In this document: piece after piece, positions 1-13,090 of the stretch | Numbering within the stretch: the first letter of the stretch is position 1 | How the letters are laid out: every line of letters begins with the position of its first letter | Assembly (NCBI GenBank): GCA_003260075.1 | Contig: QLIY01000097.1 | Span: 124,001-188,000, forward strand | Length of the DNA: 64,000 nucleotides | Direction: 5' to 3' | DNA from: Phallusia mammillata | Taxonomy: Eukaryota; Chordata; Ascidiacea; Phlebobranchia; Ascidiidae | Position numbers and translations under genes: made by a program | Notes under the pieces: model-generated | The model's database searches: none | Told to the model about the DNA's origin: nothing | Seen by the model: the letters and a program-made list of their open reading frames with translations, nothing else

Positions 1-959
1 ACGAAGCAGCATTGGCTGCAACCGGAGCGTACCACTTAAACCTATTTGTTTAGCCCAAGCCGTTGGGGTCACAAGCTCCCGTGCACAACGCCCTATCCAA
101 CCCCAAACGTCTGTGGCGAACCAGCTGGCCACGCGCCTTGGATGGGAATGTAGCATTGGGTAGTGTTATGTGAAGATACATTGTGTGTTGTGTTGCAACA
201 TTGGCTGACTGTACGATCTGTCATTTAAGCGGTATGAGAGAATTCGGGGATCAAAAGTCTGTTCCCAGAATGGACCTCGGGGAAACATTTAAAACGACTT
301 GCTAAAAGGCGATTTGCTAAATTTAGACTTTCTGAAATTGAGTAAACGTCCTAACAGACAAAACTTTCAAGTAAAATATATGTTCTGTAAGGGACCACTA
401 CAACCTTTTACGTTTTTAGAAAAGTTGGTCTAAAATTGTTGGCCAAAATTAGTGTAATTTAAACACGGGGTTACTGCAACTACTCACGAATGCAGTGCAA
501 TTTTGTTGGAAGCATAAAATTCTGTTTGCACCTGGTGATGGGCGTCGACTTAGGTGTCAATCATCTTAATCGGTCGTTCACACTACGTCACTGTGTCGTC
601 AGGGTCAAATAAACCCGTTAGAACATTACTGAGGACCTTTCAAATTCAAACCACGTAACGAACGTCGAGTTAAAAAATAGTGATCGCTTCGCTTCCCTTA
701 AACTACTTACTTCAACTAAAAATAATACCATTGAGTGGAGAACACTGTGGTACTAATGGGAATTTGAATGATCATTAGTACAAAAAACATTCAGAAATCT
801 TTAAAACATAAGTGTATACATTTAAATGAAACACGTTTCGAGAACATGTAGGGATATTAGAACCAAAACAACATAACTTGAATGCCATTAATAAAATATG
901 TTTTGGGGATTATGTTTTCGACTTTTTAACAGCATAACGTATAAGCAAATAGCCCTAAT
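1..959. other. non-coding left edge
   Basis: No open frame with coding character, no recognisable RNA gene and no repeat structure was found. The sequence is AT-rich and stop codons are frequent in all frames. Confidence 0.5.
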
Positions 960-966
960 CTAATTG

Positions 967-1179
967 CAGGTTGTGCACATCACAAGTAAAACCGCCTGCG
1001 CGTGCCACTTTGATGACTTTAATTGTCCTGGCAATAGAACACTGACCGTAATGACTCTCGGGAAGCGACCTAAACCTCCTAATCGGGGCAATGCAGTGCC
1101 TGGGTCAAGCCAAAGGATCAAAAGTTCAGAGAATGCCCGATCTTTGTTGGGCATTAGGGAGATAAAAGGGCCAGGCTGA
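967..1179 (+). CDS. possible terminal exon, unidentified protein
   Basis: A good splice acceptor (CTAATCTAATTGCAG) ends at 969 or just before, and an open frame then runs about 70 codons to a TGA at 1177-1179. The first residues read VVHITSKTACACHFDDFNC and the tail is basic and Gly/Pro/Ser-rich. An AATAAA signal lies about 300 bp downstream, near 1486. GC content is higher than in the flanks. No family is recognised, and no upstream exon could be placed in the first 960 bases. It may be the last exon of a gene that enters from the left, or a chance frame. Confidence 0.2.
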   Translation, partial: QVVHITSKTACACHFDDFNCPGNRTLTVMTLGKRPKPPNRGNAVPGSSQRIKSSENARSLLGIREIKGPG

Positions 1180-4027
1180 CACTGTTTGCATTCCTTGACA
1201 GCTTTCGGTGCCAGAACGCAAGGCAAGTAAGGGATTTGTTTGAGCTCGATTCTGCGGACTTGTTGAGCGCCAGGTTGGTGCCATCAAAGATTTGCGCCCA
1301 CATTAAAGAAAGATGTACACAATGATGGTCTTTTCTGGCACCAATATGTTTCCGACTAATCAATCTGACATACGACAAATGAATATTCAATGTTGTGGGC
1401 TAAAAATGCATGCATAAGTATATATCGGTTCGTATATACCTATACTAAATGAGCATCTTACAAATGACCCATGATATTTACCATAAATAAATGCCAACTA
1501 ATTTTTGATTTTTGGCAGACTACTAGTCACGAAACTCCCACAAACAAACTTGCAAATAACAACGTAATCACGTTTCTTAACGCCTTTTGTACAATCAAAT
1601 ACTGGTTTAACGTCACAGGTTTAGGCAAAGAAGTTTAAAACGTTTACCTATGAACGACTTTTGTGGTGGATAGATCTACTCATAAGATTATAATTATAGG
1701 TAGTTATGGTCAAACAACACGACATATGTATGCCAGGGTCTTGCCAAACTACTGGGAAATCAAGGTCCCAAGACAGAAGACACAACAAAATTAAACGTCC
1801 AACATATTTTTTCAAATAAAACTGAGCAAAAATCGTTCCTTTATTGTGTGCGGAATGTGGTAATACAAAACAGAAAACAATGTAATCTTAGTTGTCATAA
1901 GCCTACATTAACGGAAGCATACCGACTTTCGGTACGGTAATTAAGTTGTCGTGTATGAAGAGTGCTACTTAGCCTAAATATAACAACAATTCTAAGCGTT
2001 TCCTTTGACCACGTCAGTCTTATGAACGAAATACTGCCAATGGAGACGAGATAAGAGACGATCAGAGATGTCAATTTCACAGGCAACGCAGGCACCGGTT
2101 GAAAGTGCTTCAAAGGTAACTGGGAAATGTTTTGAAACGCATCACTTAGTGACATACAGGTGTCTCAATGTTGGTACAAAACTGGGGAAACTGGACTACA
2201 ACGCATCACGCAAGTATACACACCGCTGTGCAACCAACCGTGACGGTGACGTGTGCCGATTTGGCAAGTTTGGGGTCAAAAAAACAGATCCAAATTATAC
2301 TGATGGTGAGTTGGTTTTGGCTTGAAAAACAACATTTTTTTAGAACTTTCAAACGTGCAAACTTAAAGCTGCCCCTACTGCTCTTTATTTTGCTGTTAAG
2401 GCGCACGTTGGATTAACATTAGACCGTTAAACTTTCGAAGTTATGTTTTGTTCCAAGTCACTACTTTCATGATTTGTATTATGATATACGCAGATCCGAA
2501 TACAACAAGATACAACTAGAATATTTTCCACCAAAGTGTTGTGAACGTCAGAGAGGTATTCATTACAAATATCATGAAACGTACATCACAAACAACAAAA
2601 CTGTGACATTTTAACCCAAAACTACAATTCCTCACGCCTGTAGTTAACACACCTAGCAACCAACACTACATTTTTGAGCTCACAATAATGTCTAGTCTGC
2701 TGTGATAACTAGTAGCTTCTATAACAAATCCCCATCATTACATGAAACCTTATGCTAAAAGATTTCTCCAGTAACTTGTCTGGCTTACGCTGGCACCTGA
2801 ATTGAAAGAAATGAATTTCAGAAGGCCATTACAGATTTGTCATAGCTTTTTTCCCAATCCGACATTACTTAATTAGATTATAATTGCGATCAGTCGGTAG
2901 CACCAAACATCGATAGAAATTCGACGCCTGCTTGCTAATCGGCTCACGACGTTTGCTTTGTGGCAGACAGGAAGACTCGTGCGTTCAATGCTAATGCCAT
3001 GTAAATCTGATGTCACACACACTTAACGATCCCAATCGCACATGAACCTGGGCAACAGGTCGATCGCCAAACGTTTAATTCATACCCCGAGCGGTGACGT
3101 AAAAGTGTCTGGTCAAGGTCCTTGCGTATTGGTGGTTTCATGGAAATTTAAACTATGACTTCCAGTCTCGTTTTAGTGCATGAACATAGAAATTCGATGA
3201 ATAAGCCGTTGCTGCCAGGCATAATGTATGAACGAGGTGCTTTATTACAAATATGTTTTGTGTGTTACCGATGCTGTTGTCGCTTTATAATAGAAACGCG
3301 GTGTTTCACGACATGCCATTATCCTGATAAAGGCGTCTCCTATGGTGGGTCGAAACGTCAGTTGTTGATGATAAACCTGTTTGAAGAGCAATACTTGTTT
3401 ATACATAGAAATTAGCAATTTTCAAGTAGAAATTAGAAAAGGAAACTTTCGATGTGTTTAGGACCAAAATATAATGCTGATAAATTTTATGACATAAAAC
3501 GTTTCGTTTGATACTTCATAAACAGTGAACCTACGGTACATCTAAAACGATGATATCACACATATCTTTACAATCAACATATTTTCGATGTTGCGTGTTA
3601 CCAAACACCGTGGCGCATGACTGCTCTACAACACACATGAAGCTACTTTATGCAAAAAAATGTCTTTGGTAACACGATGTTTAGTAGTTAGTTCCCCCTT
3701 TAGAAGCAGGACTTGGAACACCAGTAGTGTAATAAGATTAAGATGGAGATTAATGCCAGGTTGTAGACGCGGTGCTGCTGCGGGGTTATTACATGGGTTA
3801 GGGGACGATTATGTTTTAAAGTTTGCAGAAGATTGTCTGTTGCTGAAAAGTTTCGGCAGGGAAATTTAACGTTTGAGCTGGTATTTAGACCTCTACAATA
3901 TGCAAGTGATTCTGAAGATATCAGTCAAAGAATTTAAAACAGTTAACACAAAAATGGAACAATTAATTTTCGATTATGTACTTTAGATTGTAATTTTTAA
4001 CTGATGTAATACAATGTGTCAAAATTA
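1180..4027. other. non-coding, nothing recognised
   Basis: AT-rich DNA with short frames only. A frame at 2068-2325 (+) has a somewhat protein-like composition but also overlaps an open frame on the other strand, and it has no convincing splice context. Confidence 0.4.
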
Positions 4028-4348
4028 TCACACGATTCGAATTTTTTTTTCTACATCTACATACTCCCATTTTGAGATTTCCTTATGATCCAATGTGTGT
4101 ACTCGACACCGCGCACCACAGTTTTTACCAAAATTCCACTTAATCGTTGCGACCCAAAGCACTGCATTTCTTGGATGAAAGCAGTCTGACTCGCAGATGA
4201 CGGTTTCCGCACACACGGGCATAATTACAAGGCTCTTGTAGGCACAACATTCCTGGTGGCTCAAGCAGCAACCGCAGGAGAAGGGGAAATGCATTGAAGC
4301 CTGCGGGCAAACGGTGACGCGTTGCCCGCAAAGCTTTTCTCTTTCCAC
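4028..4348 (-). CDS. cysteine-rich open frame, doubtful
   Basis: An ATG-started frame of 106 codons contains about 14 cysteines, mostly in its first 60 residues (for example FSCGCC and QECC). The underlying DNA at 4140-4380 is GC/CpG-richer than its surroundings. A possible donor (G|GTAAAA) follows the codons for KWNFG. A second frame on the same strand is also open across the patch, which argues that high GC alone may explain the lack of stops. No family is recognised. It could be an exon, a promoter patch or chance. Confidence 0.15.
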   Translation of the reverse strand: MEREKLCGQRVTVCPQASMHFPFSCGCCLSHQECCAYKSLVIMPVCAETVICESDCFHPRNAVLWVATIKWNFGKNCGARCRVHTLDHKEISKWEYVDVEKKIRIV

Positions 4349-7300
4349 CGGCGCTTATGCAAGGACCTGTTGTAAGTGGCGCGTTTTCGGGCAGTTAAAC
4401 TTGCCCCCTATATATTTGCATGCAAGACTTCTAACAAATGCAACTGAGTTTAAAAACACTCCCACAGTCTTCCTGGAATAGTTACTTCACCCAGTGAGAT
4501 GTTCAGTCCAAGTATCATATTACGCACAGTAAAATGCCAATCACCATTTCTTGCAACAAATCAATCGCAGAAAAGCTAAGACGCGGTTTACCCAACAGAA
4601 ATTAACCCACAAGAGTGTAAGGAATTCTTTATCGAACAAGTTCCAAAAAATGCATGTTTGGTGCCCTACAAACAACTAACCATAACTGAATTAATGATAA
4701 ACAATGAATACATAGCATTTAGGAGATATGATTTGTGGGTATCGGAAGTAAATCTTGTAACAACATCTTCTCCGGCAAATTCTGAGATCAAACACTGATC
4801 ATGTTTAGAAACAAAACCGACCTAGTAATGATGCCGAGTTGACATTATGAAAGAGAAACGCCGCTCAAAACAACCAGGTCACTAAGTTATAAGTCAAAGG
4901 TCAGGAAAAATGACCAGCGACCACTCGCACAGATAATGTGCAGAACTCTCACAATCGCGAAGCCACGTCTAAGTGCACGATCGCCTGTCAGTCATAATAA
5001 AGTGCGACACATTTCTCTGCTGTAAATGACCTTGCAGATAAGATAAGAACTTTTCACTGAGGCGGCAATGACGGCAATTTTACTGAGGCGAGCATGGCGA
5101 GTAGAGAACAAAATTGGCCTCAAAAGTTTTGTTTACATTTGATGATAAAATCAGCTCCAAACAGGAAAATTCTTGGCCTCAAATAAATAGAACAAAGAAC
5201 CAAAAAAGGGGAATATAGTAACAGGTGCTTGGATGCGACAACTGCGAGGAGATAACGGTGTTTGGGAACGTGACATATGAAACCGAACACCCCTAACTCT
5301 ATATTGAATTCTCGGATCTAAATAAGCCAAGTTTCATCGCTACCATGAGGGTTTAAACTAAGTGAAAAAGACAACATAGTTCCGAGGCATAATATCACAT
5401 TGTTGCTGATTTTGTTTCTAAAATACACATAGGTAAAAAAAAATACTTTCAAACACAACCAAGAGGAACGAAAATGCTCCTAAACAAATCTAAATGTACA
5501 TAAAAGTGGGATATATAACACATTTCCTGACTGTTCATTTCAAGCCTAAAACCGCACTTCCATAAACTCCCGTTAATTTCCCCTCATAAACATTATAATT
5601 ACGCTTAGAGTAGACAGTAACAACCCAGTGTTGTCATAAATTACCCATCTTATTCTGCAAATACGGTCCTTTACAAGTAAATATAACCACACTCAAACCA
5701 AAAACGAAAATTTAGGTTTGAAAAAACATGGACCGCATGTCGCTTCAATTTTGCACATCTAAATTTACTGACGATTTGCACAAAACTGCACGTGTCCTTG
5801 GAAACAATAAGTTCATGCGTGTAGAATATGCTCAAACGCTTTTGTTAGAAGGTGTTAATGTTTTAATCGCACAGTAATGTATATTACAGTTGTAAATTGC
5901 AAATTAAACACTTAAATATGTGAATGCAATAAACCCCAATGGGAAGCATTATCAACTGTTTTTCTTAACAGCTAAGGTTTGGGAAAAATAGGTTTGAGAA
6001 AATAAAAAAGTGTAGTATGGTATTTGCTCAGGATAAGAACGAAAGTGGTAACATGCAATTGAAGCTTAGTAGTTTGAATTCACGTTTTACTAAACTGCAA
6101 ATTACAGTGTCGAAACCGTAACGACCAGAAAAAGACTTCAAGTATGGTGAAGGCCACCGATGGTGGTTGTCGAAAAATGTTTAATTAAGTGTGCAATTGT
6201 CTTCACATTTATATCGTTTTGAAATGCACAGTTTATTCGAAAATGTTAGATTCCAAACCAGTGGATTGCAAAATATTTTCTGTAATAAAGTTAAGTTTTA
6301 AAAGGCGGGTAAAATAAATATTTATAATTATATCTGTCACTTCTTTCATTGACCAAAAAAGACATCGCTAGATGTTATTACATGCAGTATTTATTGCATG
6401 ATATTATAAATAGAAACCACAGCCTTAAACAGACTTGAAATGACGTTATGAAGAACTTTAGTTACAATACCACTGTGAATGAATACAATACAAGCGCTTA
6501 ACCGCACGTTTCGTTTATTGCCAGAAACAGGATTCAGATAAACAATTACGGAAAAATCCGATGATACATCGGAAGTGTTACTCAAAATGCTACAGGGCAA
6601 GTCTTAAATTACACGTTTTTCATCTCTTATTCGAACGTCGTGTAGCAAACGCTGATACACAGTGTATGATTCACTTGTAAAAGCAAACAATTAACAACGT
6701 GATATTAACATGTAATACAATACGATATTTCCTACGTCTGCGATATGCCTGCCCACAACCCAGCTGACATTTCAACGTCCTTTTACCAGGCACAAATCGG
6801 TTTTAAATGACCTACATGCGGTTGATCGGTATTAAACTATTGTCTTGTGTCTACATTTTCAATTTCAAAACTAATGGTAAGCGTAGATGTAAGTACAAAA
6901 AAATGCTTCTGTTTATTTCGGTAGGCGTTTCAAAAAATTAGGTTAATTTATTTCGCAGGTATTTAATTTCTGATGATAAGGTTAATGAGGCAAATAACGG
7001 CCCAAATTGGCCTAAAAAGCGACCTAAAAGGAAATACTCATGCCATCATTAGATGATACATGGGTCCACTTCAGTTACACCTGTTTATAAACACTTGAGG
7101 CATGCACATAAAACATTAATAAAAAGGTTCAAACCAAGCGTCGCGTAAAACCCTGATGATTGTGAAATATAAATACAAGCAGTTATCCAACCTCTACAAA
7201 TTCTGAGCAACATATCAATCACTACATGGAAACTGCCACCCATCCATACGTGCTTGGCAGAAAATGCCGAGGATTTCCTATAGTTTTGTCCAGGCGTTAT

Positions 7301-8185
7301 GGTTATGACTGACATTAGTAATACCTGCTTTTACGGGTGTTGTGTGACATACCGGGTAAGAACGTGAAAATTGGCAAAACATGCAGAAGCTATTGGCAGC
7401 AAGCATTTTTGTGTATGAGTTACTTAATATTAGTTCAATTGAAATGAATCCATTTTAGAAACAAAATAAATACTCAATGCAGTTTTAGGTACAAATCTAG
7501 ACAATTTAATTTGTTGTTTGGACAAAGCAAAAAACAACGATCATATTTTGACGAAGCAAAACTTTTGATAAAATTACGAATCGGATTGTTTCAAATTAAA
7601 AGTCGTTTTGTTTCACTCTTAGTATATTGTACTTTTTTATCCAGACCAAGATAATTTTCCAACTGTCGTTTATACCAAATACTGTAATCTAAATCACATT
7701 ACCAACAACTTTAAGCCAAAGCCAACACGCTAAGCTATCACCACAAGCTTTAAGTCAAACACGACTTGCTTTGATCGTTGAACCACTGTAACTTTATGAT
7801 GGATGTCTTTACACGTATCAAACCCTCAGCAGAATAAGGCACACATGCCACATAACATCCAAATTTGGAAATAATGTTGTCCCGTAAACGTAACCATTTG
7901 AATGCACAGCATGAAAAAATGAAAATTACGTTGCACTACATGGGATTCGAACCTACGTTTTCAAGTTGCTTATTACAATTAAACCCAGTCAAAACGGTAC
8001 ATATAGCTGACACGGTATATTAATCTTATCCTCTCCATCTTCGATGTTTACGTTTGGACAAATGTGATTTTCAATATAATACAATGCTTTACAAAACATG
8101 AATAACATTTCCTTGCAGAAATAAAACAAAAATTTTCCTAACAGATTAAATACGGGCCTCGTTGAAGCATTGTCAATTGCAGATT
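4349..8185. other. non-coding, nothing recognised
   Basis: Long AT-rich stretch without convincing exons. A tRNA-like B-box occurs near 7945 on the minus strand, but no tRNA cloverleaf can be folded around it. Confidence 0.45.
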
Positions 8186-8219
8186 GATTGCTACGAATCA
8201 GCAGAAAGACGCACACAGT

Positions 8220-8410
8220 CACCGAAATACGAGCAGCGAAAAGCGACCGAATCGGTAATGTTTACTCGAACAATACAACGCACTTATCGCGACTTCCTCA
8301 TCGATCACAAGTAGCGGGAATTCCCCGGAATAAATCAACAATCGGCCACGTGACCATTGTGGCATTGCTGCGTCGCGGTCCAGGCCGGATTGATAATAAT
8401 TAATCATTAA
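8220..8410. promoter_or_regulatory. CpG-richer patch with kappaB-like and E-box sites
   Basis: This patch stands out from its AT-rich flanks by its density of CG dinucleotides. It contains a perfect palindromic kappaB-type decamer, GGGAATTCCC, at 8316-8325, and a CACGTG E-box at 8347-8352. Both are textbook binding-site shapes (Rel/NF-kappaB and bHLH factors). A regulatory role is inferred only from composition and motifs; no transcription start or adjacent exon is visible. Confidence 0.25.
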
Positions 8411-11400
8411 CTTTCTCCCGCAAAATTAAACACACGTCGCAATAAAAAAAAACAATACTAAGTGCAAAAACATTGCCCATTTTTGTGGTTAATACCTTAT
8501 GAACCAAATTTTCCTGATAGATTTAAGGGGTGGCTATTTACCCATAAATTCAGGTGTGTTTCTAGTGGGATGCTCCCAAACAGAAAGTGTTTAAGAAAAC
8601 GCAAACAAAAACTTCCAAATATATCTAAAAAGCAACTAAGATTAGTAAAAATATTATGAAGTCAATTATTCGCAACAAAACTCATTTTCAATCATCATTT
8701 CACGGCTTGCTGAACAAAGCTTGTTCGGAAACCCGCTTTAAACGTTAAATTAAGATCACCAGACAAGCGACGACTTAATAACTTTGATCTGGAGAAAAGT
8801 GGTAGACTTGATGTGAAGTTAGCGATACGATCGCTTTACGGCATCACAGGGATATTAGACGAGCAAACGACAACAAGCAAAAGCGGTTTAAACAATGGAA
8901 GGCATTGTTTCGTGTGATCTAGAATGCTGTGCAGCGATTATACGCTTTTCGCGATACGATTTGATTACTATCCAATGAAACCGGTTTCTTAATCAAAGTG
9001 CCTAAAACTGATTATTCCTTTGATTATTTTTAATTGATGTTGGGCAACTAAACAAACCTTGAAATACTTGCACTTTACTCTTTGCATTTCAAACAATATT
9101 AAAAACTTACGATTTCCTTATTTATTCTAAACTTAAAAATATTCTTAACCTGACCAACTACGGCAATGTTTTTGTAAACCCCAGCCCAAAAGTTGTGCTT
9201 ACTCAACAGCAAATAAAATTACATAATACTTATGAACATTACGTGTCTTTCTGAAACGCCTTATTATTTTCCTGCAATACGAACACTTAAAACTCTACAC
9301 TGACACGCCATTCGAACTTACTAACGCCTTCCATGCAGCTATGCATGCAGTAAGAAGCTTAGTAGAACAGCGAGCTAAAATATAAGTAAGCATAGGACGG
9401 TTGAAATCGTGGACCCAGTGTCAGTGGACAAACAACGTCACCAGTAGGTTTGTTTGCATGGTGCGGACAGTGGGCCAATAGCTGCAATAGCCCGTTGTGT
9501 TATTGCTTTCACCGCTCGCTGACCTCGATCCAGTGAAATTTCAGCGGCTGGTTCAAAGCGTCGAGTTTAGATTAAACGGCAAGAAATGTTTGCTTTGTGT
9601 TTGTGGGGGATTAAAATGCGATTTTGTGCTTGCTGTCCGAAAATAGCGCATTTGAAGAACTGGAAAAATCAAAATTTCAACTTAAAACCCCGATTGTCAT
9701 AGTTGAAAGGTTTCAAATGTCATAAAAAATGACCTGTGGATTATATCACCAACTGAAACGATTGCCTTACTGGTCGAATTTGTTACAATCAGATGTACAA
9801 ATGTAGTGGTACAAATCTTACAATGTAAAACATCACTTATGTTTGAAACTACAGTCAATGTAAATGCCAGAACGAATGTCACAGAGTTAAACATGAAACC
9901 CATATACAGCAACTGAGCGATAACACCGCCATGTGCAATTTACATATGTTTTGTAGGCGTTTCCGAGAACACTTATCCAATCTTGGTTACAACACCTGTA
10001 CCTCGTTTTGCAACGAATTGAAGTCGAAGTTTTAAGTTGCGGTTAAATAATGTAACTCAATGTTGTTCATTACAGAACTTTACAATGTACAAAGCTACTC
10101 ATTGCGAGCTAATTGCACATCGTATTTATAGCATTACATGTAGTGGTAATACACAATGTATCGGGTTCCGGCTTAGTGCGGTGTTGAAAGCATAAACTGT
10201 TCGTTTTAGCTTTTGCCCACAAAAAGATGGGTAAAATACCAAATTGTGGCAATTTTGTACTTTTCTTTGATGTTGTGTGCATGCACGCATCACCCTTTTT
10301 GGGTAGAGTATTCAATGATTGTTAACGTTGGTTCAGAACAGGTTATAACAATGGTGGAGGGCAGTTGTCAAGTGAAGACACTCGAAAACCGGAAAAGACG
10401 GCAAACCCAACATGTGCAAAGGACCAAGATAATTGTTAAACGTACCTCAAGAGACAGAACAAGCACTTAGGGTGACAGATAACAAATAACCGTTAACGGG
10501 CGCTTTTCTATGACAATGAAAGACGCAAATTTTCCCTGTTTATTGCACAAAATGAGGTCCGTAATGTTTGGGTCATAGACGTCCGTCCCACGCTTCGATA
10601 CCCTTCAAAGGGGACCGTGTTTGTCGTGAGACCATCAGTACAAACAACACCATTCGTGTCTGACGTCCGTAAGGTTTTAAAGCGGTTTTACTTTAGTTGG
10701 TGTTCGGCGCTGGGAACGCGATTGGCCCGTTTTTTTTAGCTGTGACTGACAGAAAAGGCATTAATCATCGCTGAAATGGGTTTTTGCTTCACCCCAGTCC
10801 CATTTACAACACTGGGTTTATCTTGTACAGTGTAAACGGTTTTCACAGTCCTGTCGGAAACAAAAACATTTAAGTGAAGGACATAAATGAATTACGTCTT
10901 CACACCATTTGTTTATTTTAAATACATGTTTGGACAAGTTATGATTTACTTTGTTTAAGTTTTGCCGGTAGCTTTTCAAGCTGGTCTTCTAAGCATTTCG
11001 TTGCGACAGAGTGAGCAAAGTTTTAAAATGTGATAACTTATATTTTGTTAATATCTAGGATACGATACAAGCCACTTTAAAACGCGACCATTTGCCAGAC
11101 TTAAAAATAAAATAACGATGCCGTCTGCAAGTTTTAATAATTCGGCGCAGGTAAAATACAAGTCCAAGCGCGTAAAATCGACACCAAGTAACGACAGTTT
11201 TCCATATTAGCTATGGGTGTCAACTTTCGCGCACCTAATGACAAATGAGCAGAACATTCAACTCACACGAATACAATGTTAGCGGTTGTAGTCTGCCGAA
11301 AAAACGAACACCACAGAAACACATTCGAAATTTGCTTTTGAAACTAACAGGTTCATTTCAAAGAGCGTTTGACAAGTTGCGCAATGTTGAAGTGCCAGCG

Positions 11401-11926
11401 GATTTACAATGACTGTTGCGGTTTACGCTTGTCAGGCCGCCGAAGGTGTTGAATGAAGTCGACTTCTATAAACGTCTTTGCACTGCTTCCTGTAAATAGC
11501 CGCCAAAGCGGTTGTAGTCTATTGTCCGCCACTTTGAAGCTACAAAAACTGGCAATACTGTTTATGACCAAACAAAAGCTATAAAAAGTGACAATGCTAT
11601 AGGACAAATAAAAGTGAAATGCCCAAACCGTGAACTTGTGTCTAATTTGAAACATTTGTCAAACCTGGCCTGAACCAACAATCATTTAAGAGCGTTCTGT
11701 TTTACAGTAACTTTTACATGACGTTATGTTATGAGCAAGCGAAGTGCGAAAGGTTTTTGTCATTCGCTCATCGACAGGCGAATGTGGTTTCATGAAGACA
11801 CTTCCAGATGTAAGCTTTGTTGTCAAGTGGCCGGATGAAGTACTCTGAAGCTTTCTGTATATTTCAATTTCCTACTAGAAACAGCGAACCCGGTGGCAAG
11901 CGACGAAAAACAGCGTTTGCGGCAGA
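8411..11926. other. non-coding, nothing recognised
   Basis: AT-rich, with no frames that look coding and no repeats resolved by eye. Confidence 0.45.
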
Positions 11927-12010
11927 AAGAGGCGGGAGTAGCCAACGAATTCAAAGGAAATGGGGGGGGGGGAAGAGGCGGGAGTAGCCAACGAATTCAA
12001 AGGAAATGGG
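11927..12010. repeat. 38-bp direct duplicate around 11-G run
   Basis: Copies at 11927-11964 and 11973-12010 are identical and overlap or abut an 11-base G run at 11962-11972. The second copy continues smoothly into unique DNA. This is the pattern of two overlapping contig ends joined by a fixed-size placeholder, so the duplication is probably not present in the genome. Confidence 0.8.
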
Positions 12011-12784
12011 CAAAAATCAGTCAATATGCAATGTAGTTTATACCAGCGCTCCAGGAAATCAATCAGTATTGGAAAATCTTGTTGCGGTGCTGCGTGAAAA
12101 TTTTCCTTCCTTCGCTGTAAGTGAAGCACACAATAGCGATACATTACGGGTGGAAACCTAGGAAGCTGTAAATTTATGTTCGGAAATGACCACGTGAATG
12201 CAATTCTACACTTCGATTAACATCGATGAATCCACAAGCAACTACTCACTTTCGAACTAACTGCCGTGTTAAGATACATTTTAAGCCTGGTATCTTCAAA
12301 ATACACCAGGTCTACTAACCATTCATTTGAAACCTGTTAATTTCAAAACATTACACGACTATTTCTATCTTGCTGTCTGTCCAAATCTAAACGTGTAAAC
12401 TAAGAGATAGTCAACGTTCAACATTTGTAATAGCACAATGGGTTAAGAAGTGAAGCAGTGTGCTATATTTAAAGCACCGTACAAGACCGCGTAAAAGGGC
12501 ATATAAAACCATAAACCTCAATGACATATCCCTGTTGTCTAGGGAATTTCAATCAGCACTATTACGTCAGCTCTGGTGCACTAGAACATCCCGGTCAACC
12601 GACAACTGAGATAAAGATAGACGCCGGCTCTGTGTCAAGCGATAACCGCCGAGAATCGTCACGATCAAGTGCGACCGTGCTGCATCTGCCGCAAAAAGTC
12701 GCATTTTTTTCTGTCAAACTTTGTTAATCCGCCTGAGTTGATCGAGGCTCGCGAATCGAGCGCACGCGTTCGACGGGGAGAATT

Positions 12785-12801
12785 TACTTCTATGACGTCA
12801 T

Positions 12802-12884
<83 letters not shown>

Positions 12885-13090
12885 GAAATCACGTGACGTA
12901 TAGGGGTGGCGCTGCATGGTCGCTGGTGGAAAAAGTGCGCCGCGACACAATTTTTCGTCGAAAGTCGCGGGGCGTGAAACACACGACGAAAATTAACCGG
13001 CAGACGGAGAGTTTTCGACCCAAACGACTGGTTTCCTTCAGGAAGATACGACATGCCGCTCGGACCAGTCAACAGCGAATACAATGAACG
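12785..13090 (+). promoter_or_regulatory. CpG-rich patch, possible promoter and first exon
   Basis: A GC/CpG-rich block carries a full CRE palindrome TGACGTCA at 12793-12800 and a TCACGTGACGT composite just right of the gap (about 12889-12899). At 13084 an ATG in good context (A at -3) is followed after seven coding bases by a consensus donor, ATGAACG|GTAAGA, with donor GT at 13091-13092. This would be a 5' UTR exon carrying the first two and a third codons. The block is interrupted by an 81-base G run, so its true length is unknown. Confidence 0.25.
12803..12883. other. 81-base poly-G run, probable scaffold gap
   Basis: Uninterrupted G from 12803 to 12883 with no duplicate flanks. All runs of this kind in the window are G on the plus strand and none are C, which points to placeholder bases and not to biology. 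The poly-Gly and poly-Pro frames that cross it are meaningless. Confidence 0.85.

Noticed and set aside
7930-8000. tRNA-like B-box (GGTTCGAATCC on the minus strand)
   Set aside because: The T-stem has a mismatch and no acceptor or anticodon arms can be formed at tRNA spacing.
12669-13084. Poly-Gly and poly-Pro proteins across the 81-base G run (both strands)
   Set aside because: They are created by placeholder bases; the same happens at 36.8 and 51.1 kb.
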